A stretch of 64,000 nt of DNA from an uncultured Vicinamibacterales bacterium (GCA_958295905.1 OY282382.1:2876001-2940000), one strand, 5' to 3'. Counted from the stretch's first letter, positions 53,043 to 61,680 are shown. Numbers and translations are program-made. The notes: a model not told the origin generated them from the letters alone.

Positions 53043-53372
53043 TGCCGTCGGACGGTCAAGTTGTCGGCAGGGCCTGCGACGCCCCGGCTGATGCGCCGGC
53101 GGCTTTGCAACGGAAGCAACTGATCGAGCAGGCGCTGGTGGAGCAGGGGGTGGTGCCGTCGGACGGCGAGGTTGTCGGCGGGGCCTGCGGCGCCCGGCTG
53201 ATGCGCCGGCGGCTTTGCAACGGAAGCAACTGATCGAGCAGGCGCTGGTGGGAGCAGGGGTGATGCCGTCGGACGGCGAGGTTGTCGGCGGGGCCTGCGG
53301 CGCCCGGCTGATGCGCCGGCGGCTTTGCAACGGAAGCAACTGATCGAGCAGGCGCTGGTGGAGCAGGGGGTG
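53001..53372 (+). repeat. four copies of the junction between the two exporter genes, period exactly 110 bp
   Basis: cggaagcaactgatcgagca ggcgctggtggagcagggg starts at 53001, 53111, 53221 and 53331. Each unit holds the last 13 codons of the first gene, its stop, and the first 20 or so codons of the second gene. Copies differ by indels in the g run (gagcaggggtgatg, gagcagggggtggtg, ggagcaggggtgatg, gagcagggggtgatgg). Since 110 is not a multiple of three, the inner copies are read in changing frames. Only the outermost junctions are functional. Confidence 0.95.
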
Positions 53373-55463
53373 ATGGAGTCGGACGACGAGGTTGTCGGCA
53401 AGGCCTACGACGCCCGGCTGATGCGCCGGCTGCTGGGCTACATGCAGCCCTATCGCGGCCGTATCGGACTGGCGTTCTTCTCGATTCTGGGACTCTCGAT
53501 CCTGCAGCTGGCGCCGCCGTACCTGACCAAGGTGGCGATCGACACCCATATCGCGGCGGGTGACGTGGAGGGCCTGACCCGGTTGGCCCTGCTGCTGCTC
53601 GGAGTCCTGGTGCTGTCCTATCTGTTCGAGGCGGTGCAGACCCATGCGCTGCAGGTCACCGGCCAACGCATCATCTTCGACCTGCGGATGCAGATTCATG
53701 GGCATCTGCAGCGTCTCGACGTGGCGTTCTTCGATCGCAACCCGGTCGGCCGCCTCATGACCCGGGTGACGACCGACGTCGACGCCCTGAACGACCTGTT
53801 CGCGTCCGGCGTCGTGTCCGTCTTCCGTGACGTCTTCATGCTGACGGGCATCGCGATCGTGCTGTTCGTCATGGACTGGCGCCTCGCGATCGTCGCCCTC
53901 TCGGTGCTGCCCCTGATCGCGGCGGTGACGCAGTGGTTCCGCCGCCACGCCCGGCAGTCGTACCGTGAAGTGCGGGGCTGGATAGCCCGCATCAACGCCT
54001 TCCTGCAGGAGAACGTCACCGGGATGGCGACCGTGCAGTTGTTCCGGCGCGAGGCGCGGCAGTACGAACGGTTCGACGACATCAACCGGGCGTGCCGGGA
54101 CGCGCACCTCGCATCCATCTTTTTCTACGCGGTGTTCTATCCCGCCGTCGAGGTGCTGGGGGCGCTGGCCGTGGCCTCGATCATCTGGTTCGGCGGCGCG
54201 TGGACGCTCCAGGGCAGCCTCGAGCTCGGGTCCCTGGTGGCGTTCGTGCTGTACTCGCAGCGCTTCTTCCGCCCGATCAGCGATTTGTCCGAGAAGTTCA
54301 ACGTCCTGCAGGCGGCGATGGCGTCGTCCGAGCGGATCTTCGGGTTGCTCGACACCCCGGTGGCGGTCGCCGACCCCGCCGCGCCGGCCGCCGCGGTGCG
54401 GGAGCGCCTGCGGGATGACCGGAGAGATCACGGCGGTGCGGTCGCGGACCCTGCGCCCCCGGCCGCCGCGGCGCGGAGGCGGCTGCGGCATGGCGAGACA
54501 GATCACGGCACGCCGGTCGCAGACTCCGCCGTTTCGGCCGCCGCGGTGCGGGAGCGCCTGCGGAATGACGACCGCGATCACGGCGATCCGGTTACCGCCA
54601 GCCCCGCGCCGGCCCCTGCGCGGCGGGAGCGCCTGCGGGATGACGACCGCGATCACGGCGATCGGGTCATCGCCCCCTTCGCCCCGGCCGCCACGGCGCG
54701 GGGAGGCGGCCACATCCGGTTCGAGCACGTCTGGTTCGCGTATCGCGGCGACCAGTACGTGCTTGAGGACGTGACCTTCGACGTCGCGCCCGGCCGGCGC
54801 GTCGGCGTGGTCGGCGCCACCGGGGCGGGGAAGAGCACCGTGCTCAACCTGCTGATGCGGTTCTACGACGTCAGCCGCGGGCGCATCACCATCGACGGCG
54901 TCGACATCCGCGACCTGCCGCTCCACGACCTGCGCTCCCGGTTCGGTCTCGTGCTGCAGGACGTCTATCTGTTCTCCGGCACCGTGGCCGACAACATCCG
55001 TCTCGGCAACGAGGCGATCACCGACGACGAGGTGCGCCGGGCGGCGCGGGGCGTGCACGCCGACCGGTTCATCGCGTCACTCTCCGACGGGCTCGGGACC
55101 GCGGTCGCCGAGCGGGGGGCCACCTTCTCGGTGGGGCAGCGCCAACTGCTGTCGTTCGCGCGCGCCCTCGCCTCCCGGTCGCCGGTGCTGCTGCTCGACG
55201 AGGCCACGTCGAGTGTGGACACCGACACCGAGCGGCTCATCCAGGACGCGCTGCACGTGCTCATGTCCGGCCGCACCACCATCGCCATCGCCCACCGGCT
55301 GTCGACGGTGCAGGACATGGACACGATCCTCGTCTTCCACAAGGGCCGGCTGCGCGAGCACGGCAGCCACCGGCAGTTGCTCGCCGGGCGGGGCCTGTAC
55401 TACAAGCTCTACCAGCTGCAGTATCGAGACCAGGAGGTCGGGATGGCTCCCGTGGTGCCGTAG
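53373..55463 (+). CDS. ABC exporter half-transporter, MdlB/SmdB type
   Basis: 696 residues from ATG 53373. The membrane domain begins RLLGYMQPYRGRIGLAFFSI and includes FDRNPVGRLMTRVTTDVDAL. The ATPase has Walker A GATGAGKST, Q-loop LVLQDVYLFSGT, signature FSVGQRQLLSFARAL, Walker B VLLLDEATSSVD and H-loop AHRLSTV, a complete catalytic site complementing the degenerate one of its partner. Between the domains, residues of about 335-435 are four in-frame copies of a 25-residue unit (75 bp), an acquired linker extension. It follows the first exporter gene after the duplicated junction. Confidence 0.92.
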   Translation: MESDDEVVGKAYDARLMRRLLGYMQPYRGRIGLAFFSILGLSILQLAPPYLTKVAIDTHIAAGDVEGLTRLALLLLGVLVLSYLFEAVQTHALQVTGQRIIFDLRMQIHGHLQRLDVAFFDRNPVGRLMTRVTTDVDALNDLFASGVVSVFRDVFMLTGIAIVLFVMDWRLAIVALSVLPLIAAVTQWFRRHARQSYREVRGWIARINAFLQENVTGMATVQLFRREARQYERFDDINRACRDAHLASIFFYAVFYPAVEVLGALAVASIIWFGGAWTLQGSLELGSLVAFVLYSQRFFRPISDLSEKFNVLQAAMASSERIFGLLDTPVAVADPAAPAAAVRERLRDDRRDHGGAVADPAPPAAAARRRLRHGETDHGTPVADSAVSAAAVRERLRNDDRDHGDPVTASPAPAPARRERLRDDDRDHGDRVIAPFAPAATARGGGHIRFEHVWFAYRGDQYVLEDVTFDVAPGRRVGVVGATGAGKSTVLNLLMRFYDVSRGRITIDGVDIRDLPLHDLRSRFGLVLQDVYLFSGTVADNIRLGNEAITDDEVRRAARGVHADRFIASLSDGLGTAVAERGATFSVGQRQLLSFARALASRSPVLLLDEATSSVDTDTERLIQDALHVLMSGRTTIAIAHRLSTVQDMDTILVFHKGRLREHGSHRQLLAGRGLYYKLYQLQYRDQEVGMAPVVP
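54366..54700 (+). repeat. 75-bp in-frame tandem repeat in the linker of the second exporter protein
   Basis: Landmarks gtcgccgacc, gtcgcggacc, gtcgcagac, gttaccgcc and gtcatcgcc occur at 54366, 54441, 54516, 54591 and 54666, a spacing of exactly 75. Each unit encodes about 25 residues of the form VADPAPPAAAVRERLRDDRRDHG. All copies keep the frame, unlike the intergenic duplications. Confidence 0.9.
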
Positions 55464-55529
55464 ACGCTTGCGGCGGGACCGGCACCGTGCCGCGGCGTGT
55501 GACGGCCGGGGAAGTGACGCACGCGGCGA

Positions 55530-56189
55530 TCAGAGCGCGGCGGCGCGTCGGAGAAACGCAACCAACTCATCGAATGCCGGGCTCGCAACCGGAACCGGGT
55601 TGTGGGTCTTCGACCAGATGTGTCCGGCGCCGGCGCTCGGGTCGTCCTTGCACGTGATCGCAACCGCGGTCTGAAACTGCATCTTCGCGCGCTTCACGGC
55701 GTCCCACTTATCGCAGCTCGTCGCGGGGCACTCGTCCAGTTGCCGCAGGCAATCGCCAAGGTTCCCGCGCTTCTGGAGGATGGCCTCCACGAGAAGCGTC
55801 TCGAGCGCTCCAGCCGTGTCGGCGCTCGGCATCATGAAGATGCCCGTGGACGGCCTGCCGTGCGTGCCGTCGGCGATTTGGGCATGGCGGTCCGGGGCTG
55901 GCAGCCGCTCCCCGGTGAGCGCATCGTGCGCATTCTTCCAGCGCGCCGACGGCTTGGTGTCGTTGTCGCCCACGATCAGAAGGCGCTTCACTTTCCGCCA
56001 ATCGGAACTCGTCGTGAGCCCCCGAACGTGCGCTGCGAAATGCTGGTATCCCTTGGCGAAGTTCACCGAGAAGCCTTGGAGATGCTCGCGCTTCAACAAC
56101 TCGGTGACGAGGCGTACATCGGCGGGGCCTTCGCACAGAACGTAGATCGGCTCGTCGAAACGGAATGGAGCGACTGCCTTGTCCGCCAT
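55530..56189 (-). CDS. TOPRIM-like (DUF3226-type) protein, candidate effector
   Basis: 219 residues. YVLCEGPADVRLVTELLKRE has the TOPRIM glutamate (E20), and RLLIVGDNDTKPS has the D-x-D pair (D75, D77), the metal site of OLD and topoisomerase-primase nucleases. The fold resembles DUF3226/DUF4435-type stand-alone TOPRIM proteins. It starts 8 bases after the stop of the ATPase gene, so the pair is one operon with the ATPase first, as in PARIS (AriA-AriB) defence. The DNA here is visibly less GC-rich than its surroundings, suggesting transfer. Nuclease activity is inferred. Confidence 0.75.
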   Translation of the reverse strand: MADKAVAPFRFDEPIYVLCEGPADVRLVTELLKREHLQGFSVNFAKGYQHFAAHVRGLTTSSDWRKVKRLLIVGDNDTKPSARWKNAHDALTGERLPAPDRHAQIADGTHGRPSTGIFMMPSADTAGALETLLVEAILQKRGNLGDCLRQLDECPATSCDKWDAVKRAKMQFQTAVAITCKDDPSAGAGHIWSKTHNPVPVASPAFDELVAFLRRAAAL

Positions 56190-56197
56190 ACGCCTGA

Positions 56198-57250
56198 CTA
56201 TCTGATCTCGAGACTTTCTTCCAGGGCGGCCGCGAAGTGCCGGCCGTCGAAGCAGTCGATCTCGCTGGCCCCGTTGTCGTTGGTCGTGCGGAGCAGTTGG
56301 AAGTCGTCGGGGTGCTCTTGTGCGACCGGCAGCAACGCGCGCAGGTACTCGAGGCTGTGAGTCGTCACGAAGAGCTGGGTGTTCGATTCCCGGGCGGCAT
56401 CCAGGATCGCTTTGGACGCGCGGCCCATCAGGTCGAAGTACAAGCCGTTCTCCATCTCGTCGATGAGGACTATTCCGTGCGAGCAGTAATCTACCGCGAG
56501 CAGGATCGACAGCATCTTGTTGATGCCGTCGGACACGAGAGGCAGCGGTACCTTCTCGGACATGGAATGAAGTTTGGCGTGCACCATGGCGGTGCCGTCG
56601 CTGCTGTACTCGACGCTGAGATTCTCGATGAAGGGAAACTGCTTCCGGATGACCGAGACGACGGCCTCGTGTTCACCCCTCTTGCTCAGGAAGGAGAACC
56701 GTTGGCCGTTGCGCTCCGGGTCTTCTCGGGCGGCCGGGGACAGGAAGATCGCGGGAAACGTCTCGACCATCGCTCCGAACGACAACCCCTGATTGGTGAG
56801 TGCCACTTGGCACCCGACGATCCGACCGTTGGCCATCTCGTACTCGAAATCTATCGTGGCGTGTCTGAGTAGCGTGTCTACGGAACCCTCGCCGAACGGC
56901 ACGGTTGCTCCGTCCGAGCCGTACGACACCCTCAACGAGCGGGCGTTCTCGTCCGTTCCGCGCGACCGCAATTCGATTGTGGATGCCTCATCGAAATCGA
57001 AAAAGAAGTCTCGCCACAAAGACCGAAAGGAACGGGTGTCCGCGGAGATCGAGGTCTTTTCCCCGAGGCCCCGCAGTTGGCGTATCTTCAGGATCGGTTG
57101 CGGACCGCCACTGGCCAGGAAGAAGAGCGCCTCCAGAAGAGCGGTCTTGCCGGCACCGCTTCGGCCGACGATGACGTTGAACCGGCTGAGGTCGCGGATG
57201 TGTAGTGCCTTGAAGCACCTGAAGTTCGAGATCTCGAGATCTTGAATCAT
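56198..57250 (-). CDS. AAA_15/AAA_21 (RecF/OLD-like) ATPase, candidate sensor of a defence pair
   Basis: 350 residues. The N terminus MIQDLEISNFRCFKALHIRD and Walker A VIVGRSGAGKTALLEALFFL (K35) are typical of SMC/RecF-like ATPases. The ABC-signature-like region is PLVSDGINKMLSILLAVDYC, Walker B is GIVLIDEMENGLYFDLMG, and the H-loop is QLFVTTHSLEYLRALL. No TOPRIM domain is fused, unlike OLD nucleases; instead the neighbouring gene supplies one. Lower GC than its neighbours. A dispersed repeat of module 3 lies just upstream. The arrangement is that of two-gene antiphage systems; the trigger is unknown. Confidence 0.82.
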   Translation of the reverse strand: MIQDLEISNFRCFKALHIRDLSRFNVIVGRSGAGKTALLEALFFLASGGPQPILKIRQLRGLGEKTSISADTRSFRSLWRDFFFDFDEASTIELRSRGTDENARSLRVSYGSDGATVPFGEGSVDTLLRHATIDFEYEMANGRIVGCQVALTNQGLSFGAMVETFPAIFLSPAAREDPERNGQRFSFLSKRGEHEAVVSVIRKQFPFIENLSVEYSSDGTAMVHAKLHSMSEKVPLPLVSDGINKMLSILLAVDYCSHGIVLIDEMENGLYFDLMGRASKAILDAARESNTQLFVTTHSLEYLRALLPVAQEHPDDFQLLRTTNDNGASEIDCFDGRHFAAALEESLEIR

Positions 57251-57297
57251 GAGGACCTGCGGCGTCCGGGATGGGTGCCGATGGCTCCTATTGCGGT

Positions 57298-57422
57298 GTC
57301 ACGAATAAATATAAGGGTCATCGGGGAACTCACCTCGAATTCAGGAGAGCCCCCCCCATGCAGGAGAATTACATCATCGACTCAAGTCCGTCCATTCGAA
57401 AATTATGACGTGACGAACCGCT
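57298..57422 (-). repeat. dispersed repeat module 3, diverged copy
   Basis: gtcacgaataaatataaggg, gaattcaggagagcc, tcgactcaagtccg and ccattcgaaaattatgacgt gacgaaccgc match the order of words at 4450-4573. It is AT-richer than its surroundings and begins about 50 bp upstream of the ATPase gene, so it may contain the promoter of that operon. From 57423 to 57726 I see no gene. Confidence 0.7.
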
Positions 57423-57726
57423 GGGCCGCGAGAGCGTACCGCGAGTCCACTGGCCAGTCAACGAGACGCTGCAATCGCAAGAACCGGGCCAGGGCGGGGT
57501 CGCCCGAATGCACGGGTTAAGGACGGGCCGCGAGCCGCCGGCGCCGGCACGAACTGCCATCCCGCGGTTGCGCCCGGGGGCGCACGGACGTCAACGTGTT
57601 GGGGAAGTGGAAGGGCGGTGATACTCGGGGCCGGCCGTGTGTCGGGCCGGCCGCGGCGGGCAGGGATGGAACGTGTGGCGGCGGCTCCGGCTCGATCCGC
57701 CGCCACACGCGCCCGCGGGCCGCCGA

Positions 57727-58377
57727 CTACAGGCCTTCCGCCTGCTTCATCAGGTCGGCATGGGTCTGGGCCGTTTCCAGGCCGCCTTCGCCTTCCTGCC
57801 AGCCGGTGCGTCCGTCGCCGTTGGCGTCGACCCCCGACAGCAGCGCCTGCGCGAGCGTGTTCAGCTCGGCGACCAGGGGGGCGGCGTCGGCCGCGGTCGT
57901 GGTTCTCGCGATGCGCTTGGCGAGCATGACGATCTCGTCCGCGCGCGCTACCGTGTTCTGGGCCGACGTCGCGACGTGCACCGCGTGGGTCTGGACCGCG
58001 CCCGACGCGCCGTCCGAGTTGGCGGCGGCGGTGATGTGCCGGGCCGCGCCGGCCGCGCCCCGCTTCACGCCGTAGCCGAGGCCGGGGCCGTTCTCGATCT
58101 GCTCGGGGTCGACGGCGTGCAGCACGTGGGTGGTGTGCCGCTTCATCGACGCGAAGTTGCTCGGGTCGCTGGCCGCCAAGCCGGCATGCCGCGCCGCGAT
58201 TTCGGCCTCGGCGATGGCCGCCGGCAGCAGGCCCTGCCCGTCCGGCGTGTCGCGCCAGGCGTCGGTGACGTGGCCGATGTGGTTGTGGGCGGCGTTCTGC
58301 TGGGCGGCGAGGTTGCCCCCGGCCAGGACCGCCACTGCGAGCAGGGCGGCGAGGGCGGCGTAGCTGGTTCTCTTCAT
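57727..58377 (-). CDS. secreted helical protein of unknown function with one EF-hand-like loop
   Basis: 216 residues: signal MKRTSYAALAALLAVAVLAG with GGAGG upstream. The mature part is His/Ala rich (NAAHNHIGHVTDAWRDTPDG, HAGLAASDPSNFASMKRHTT) and helical. Near the C terminus, DANGDGRTGWQEGE looks like a single EF-hand calcium loop. I do not recognise the family. Length and signal suggest a periplasmic protein. The spacer downstream is empty; upstream lie two copies of the 161-bp element. Confidence 0.75.
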   Translation of the reverse strand: MKRTSYAALAALLAVAVLAGGNLAAQQNAAHNHIGHVTDAWRDTPDGQGLLPAAIAEAEIAARHAGLAASDPSNFASMKRHTTHVLHAVDPEQIENGPGLGYGVKRGAAGAARHITAAANSDGASGAVQTHAVHVATSAQNTVARADEIVMLAKRIARTTTAADAAPLVAELNTLAQALLSGVDANGDGRTGWQEGEGGLETAQTHADLMKQAEGL

Positions 58378-58555
58378 CGGTTTCCTCCGGATTCGTGACA
58401 GGGGCGGGCGCGAGCCCGCGGGATCCGCGGCGGCTCCGGCTCGGCCGGCCGCCGCGGGGACCGCTCCGGGACATCGCCCGGACGTGCCGTTGACCATCTG
58501 TTCTTATACCGTGCCGGCCGGCCGGCGGCAAGTCGTCTCCGCGGCCGGTCGGGAG

Positions 58556-58898
58556 CATCCCACGCTGACTTCGCGTGACGGCCCGCCCCCGATTCGAGGG
58601 GTCGCCACCGTCTTGCCGCCCGGCCGGCGCCGCGTGAGACCCGCGATTCCGCCCGTCCGGAGCCCCAGGACCCGCCACGATTCCGCCTGCGCACGGCGGT
58701 CACGGAGCGTGGGATGGTCCTGGCGGCCGGTCGGGAGCATCCCACGCTGACTTCGCGTGACGGCCCGCCCCCGATTCGAGGGGTCGCCACCGTCTTGCCG
58801 CCCGGCCGGCGCCGCGTGAGACCCACGATTCCGCACGTCCGGAGCCCCAGGACCCGCCACGATTCCGCCTGCGCACGGCGGTGGCGGAGCGTGGGATG
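58556..58898 (+). mobile_element. two tandem copies of the 161-bp MITE-like element, period 182 bp
   Basis: Each copy runs from CATCCCACGCT to AGCGTGGGATG (58556-58716 and 58738-58898), exactly 161 bp with 11-bp perfect inverted ends. They are almost identical and separated by gtcctggcggccggtcggga g. The element also occurs inverted at 46509-46669 and in part at 29511-29608 and 47845-47876. The interior has inverted segments but no gene. Confidence 0.9.
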
Positions 58899-58918
58899 GT
58901 CCTGGCGGCCGGGGGGGC

Positions 58919-59941
58919 CTACCGAAAGTGCTCGTATCCCGGCGGGAGCGCCCGGTCGCCGTCGGGGGTGCGCAGCACCAGATCGGGGGGCTTGGTCAAC
59001 CCGCCGATACGCGTGATCGGGACCCCCCGGAACAGGCGCGCCAGGGTCCGGAGCCCGCGGCGATTGCGGCGGGGAACCGCGATCAGCAGTTCGTAGTCGT
59101 CCCCCCCGCGGAGGGCCGCCTCGACCGGGTCGTCCCCGCGCCGGACGAACCAGCGGCGCGCCCCGGGATGCACGGGTATCGCGGCCGAGTCGACCACCGC
59201 GCCCACGCCGGAGGCGCGGGTGAGCTGGCGGAGCCCGTCCGCCAGTCCGTCGCTCAAGTCGACGCCGGCCCGCGCCACGCGGTTCCGGCCGAGCAGGGCG
59301 CCGATGCGGACTCTCGGCTCCGGCCGCCGGTAACGGTGGACGCAGTCGTCGAGATCGGGGTCGGAGGCGGGGTCTGCGGGGCGGCCCCGGCGGAGCGCGT
59401 CGAGCCCCGCCGCGGCGGCGCCGACGCTGCCGGTCACCCACAGCTCGTCCCCCGGCCGGCCCCCGTCCCGGGTCACGACCCGGCGGCGCCGTACCGCCCC
59501 GACCGCGGTCAGGCCGAGCACGAGGGGGCCGTGCGTGCGCGTGACGTTGCCGCCGACGAGCGCGATCCCGTGCCGGGCGGCCAGGGTGAGCAGGCCCTCC
59601 AAGACCGCGTCCAGATCGAGCACGCTCACCGCATCGGGCAGGACCAGGGCCAGCACCGCCACGCGCGGGGCGGCTCCCATGGCCGCCAGATCGCTCAGGT
59701 TGATCGCGAGCGTCTTGTGACCGACATCGGCCGCCGACACGAACGACAGATCGAAGTGGACGCCCTCGACGAGGGTGTCGGTGGTCACGACGTCGAGGGT
59801 GCCGCGGGCCGGCTCCACGACCGCCGCATCGTCGCCGATGCCGGTGGGGACCCAATCCGGCGGCGCCGGCGTCCGGCGTCGTATCCGCTCGATGATGGCC
59901 GCCTCGCCGAGGTCGCCGACGGTCGTCCCGGGGGCGGCGAT
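58919..59941 (-). CDS. thiL: thiamine-monophosphate kinase, no canonical start codon
   Basis: About 341 residues. ThiL phosphorylates thiamine monophosphate to the diphosphate coenzyme. Motifs: TVGDLGEAAIIERIRRR, the metal/ATP motif PTGIGDDAAVVEP, TTDTLVEGVHFDLSFVSAAD, GHKTLAINLSDLAAMGAAPR, ALVGGNVTRTHGP, DLSDGLADGLRQL and RGGDDYELLIAVP. The first usable GTG (59818) would remove the essential GDDAAV motif. Upstream the frame stays open through GTTVGDLGEA to ATC at 59941, one base after the rny stop, with no ATG, GTG or TTG. Either a rare start codon is used or a base is wrong. Co-transcribed with rny. Confidence 0.82.
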   Translation of the reverse strand: MAAPGTTVGDLGEAAIIERIRRRTPAPPDWVPTGIGDDAAVVEPARGTLDVVTTDTLVEGVHFDLSFVSAADVGHKTLAINLSDLAAMGAAPRVAVLALVLPDAVSVLDLDAVLEGLLTLAARHGIALVGGNVTRTHGPLVLGLTAVGAVRRRRVVTRDGGRPGDELWVTGSVGAAAAGLDALRRGRPADPASDPDLDDCVHRYRRPEPRVRIGALLGRNRVARAGVDLSDGLADGLRQLTRASGVGAVVDSAAIPVHPGARRWFVRRGDDPVEAALRGGDDYELLIAVPRRNRRGLRTLARLFRGVPITRIGGLTKPPDLVLRTPDGDRALPPGYEHFR

Positions 59942-59942
59942 G

Positions 59943-61517
59943 TTATCTGGCGTAGTCCACCGCCCGGGTTTCGCGGATGACCGTGACCTTTATCTGGCCG
60001 GGATACTGCAACTCGTTCTCGACCCGTTTCGCGATGTCCTTCGACAGCCAGACCGCCTCTTCGTCGCCGACCTTGTCGCTCTCGACCATGATGCGGACCT
60101 CGCGCCCCGCCTGCAGTGCGAACGCCTTCGAGACCCCGTCGAACGAGTCGGCGATGCTCTCGAGCTGCTTGAGACGCTTGATGTAGGACTCGAGGATGTC
60201 CCGCCGGGCGCCGGGCCGGGCGGCCGAGATGGCGTCCGCGGCCTGCACCAGCATCGACTCGAGCGACGGCCAGTCGATGTCCATGTGGTGGGCGGCCATG
60301 GCGTCGATGACCGCCTCGCTCTCGCCGTGCTGGCGGAGGAAGTCGATGCCGAGCGAGAGGTGGGTTCCCTGCAGGTCGCGGTCGATGGCCTTCCCGATGT
60401 CGTGCACGAACGCGCCCCGTATCGTCGTGTGCGCGTCGAGTCCCACCTCGCGGGCCATGATGCCGGCCAGATAGGCGACCTCCTTCGAGTGCCCAAGCAC
60501 GTTCTGGCCGTAGCTGGTGCGGAACTTCAGCTTGCCCATCAGCCGGTGGATCTCCGGGTGCATGTCGAAGAGCCCCAGCTCGAACGCCGCCGCCTCCCCT
60601 TCCTTGAGGGCCAGCTCGTCCTGTTCGACCTTGACTTTCTCGACGACTTCCTCGATGCGGGCGGGGTGGATGCGGCCGTCCGCGATCAGCCGTTCGATGG
60701 CCTGCTTCGCCACTTCGCGGCGGAAGGGATCGAAGCTCGACAGGATGATGGCTCCGGGGGTGTCGTCGACGATGAGCTCGACGCCGGTGGCCTGCTCGAG
60801 GGCGCGGATGTTCCGGCCCTCGCGGCCGATGATGCGCCCCTTGAGATCGTCGCTGGGCAGGTCGACGACCGAAACCGTGGTCTCGATGGCGTGTTCCGGG
60901 GCGCTGCGCTGGATCGCCTGGGTGATGATCTGCTTCGCCTTCTCCGCCGCCATCTCGCGGGCCTCCGCCTCGAGACGCTTGACGAGGTTGGCGGCGTCGC
61001 GGCGGGCCTCCTGCTCGATCTGCTTGATGACGAGATCCTTCGCCTCGTCGGCGGTGAGGCCGGAAACGCGTTGCAGGGCCTGCTGCTGCTCGCGGAGCAG
61101 CTCGTCGCAGCGCCGGCGCTCGGCGGCGAGGGCGCGCTCCCGTTCGTCGAGCGCCTGTTGCCGTTCACCCAGCACGGCCTCCGTGCGCTTGGCCTCGCGA
61201 TCCTGCTCCGTCAGCTCCTGGGTCCTGCGCGTGAGCTGCCGCTCGATGGACGCCAGCTCGTCCCGCCGCTCCTGGCTCTGACGCTCGCTGTCCTGCAACA
61301 GGGTGTGGGCCTGTTCCTTCGCGGCGAATTCCGCCTCCTTCCCGTAGGCGTCGGCCTCTCGGCGGGCGTCACGCAGGAGCCGTTCCGACGCCTCCTCCGC
61401 CTGGCCGACGGTCTGGGCGGCGCGTTTGCGGGTGACGACCCACGCGCCGCGCACGACGAGCGCGGCGAGTACGACGATCACCGCCAGCAACAGGCCCGCG
61501 GTCGAGACAAGGTCCAT
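59943..61517 (-). CDS. rny: ribonuclease Y
   Basis: 524 residues, full length. An N-terminal membrane anchor (MDLVSTAGLLLAVIVVLAAL) is followed by a long coiled coil (residues 40-200, rich in RREADAYGKEAEFAAKEQ). The KH domain is LPSDDLKGRIIGREGRNIRA. The HD phosphohydrolase domain has NVLGHSKEVAYLAG and GAFVHDIGKAIDRD. It is the membrane-bound endoribonuclease that starts mRNA decay. The ATG at 61517 has GAGGG upstream. The order zapA, 6S RNA, rny is a conserved chromosomal arrangement. Confidence 0.95.
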   Translation of the reverse strand: MDLVSTAGLLLAVIVVLAALVVRGAWVVTRKRAAQTVGQAEEASERLLRDARREADAYGKEAEFAAKEQAHTLLQDSERQSQERRDELASIERQLTRRTQELTEQDREAKRTEAVLGERQQALDERERALAAERRRCDELLREQQQALQRVSGLTADEAKDLVIKQIEQEARRDAANLVKRLEAEAREMAAEKAKQIITQAIQRSAPEHAIETTVSVVDLPSDDLKGRIIGREGRNIRALEQATGVELIVDDTPGAIILSSFDPFRREVAKQAIERLIADGRIHPARIEEVVEKVKVEQDELALKEGEAAAFELGLFDMHPEIHRLMGKLKFRTSYGQNVLGHSKEVAYLAGIMAREVGLDAHTTIRGAFVHDIGKAIDRDLQGTHLSLGIDFLRQHGESEAVIDAMAAHHMDIDWPSLESMLVQAADAISAARPGARRDILESYIKRLKQLESIADSFDGVSKAFALQAGREVRIMVESDKVGDEEAVWLSKDIAKRVENELQYPGQIKVTVIRETRAVDYAR

Positions 61518-61680
61518 GGGTGGTCCCTCGGACCCCGCGGCTGGCGGCCGGGGGTCGCGGGGAGCGCCAGACAAACCGGCGCGGCGGGCAGCCCCTCGAC
61601 GGGAGGCGCCGGCTGCCGCGGCCCGCTGCGTCAGCCGCGGGCCGCGGAACGGCGACGCCTGGAGAGGTGAGGTGTAAAAC

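Noticed and set aside
53001-53372. Possible CRISPR array with a 110-bp period
   Set aside because: The whole 110-bp unit is duplicated, with no variable spacers; it is a repeated gene junction.
52155-55058. 967-codon open frame on the minus strand across both exporter genes
   Set aside because: The plus strand has complete ABC exporter motifs in order. The antisense frame shows no motif and is a by-product of very high GC content.
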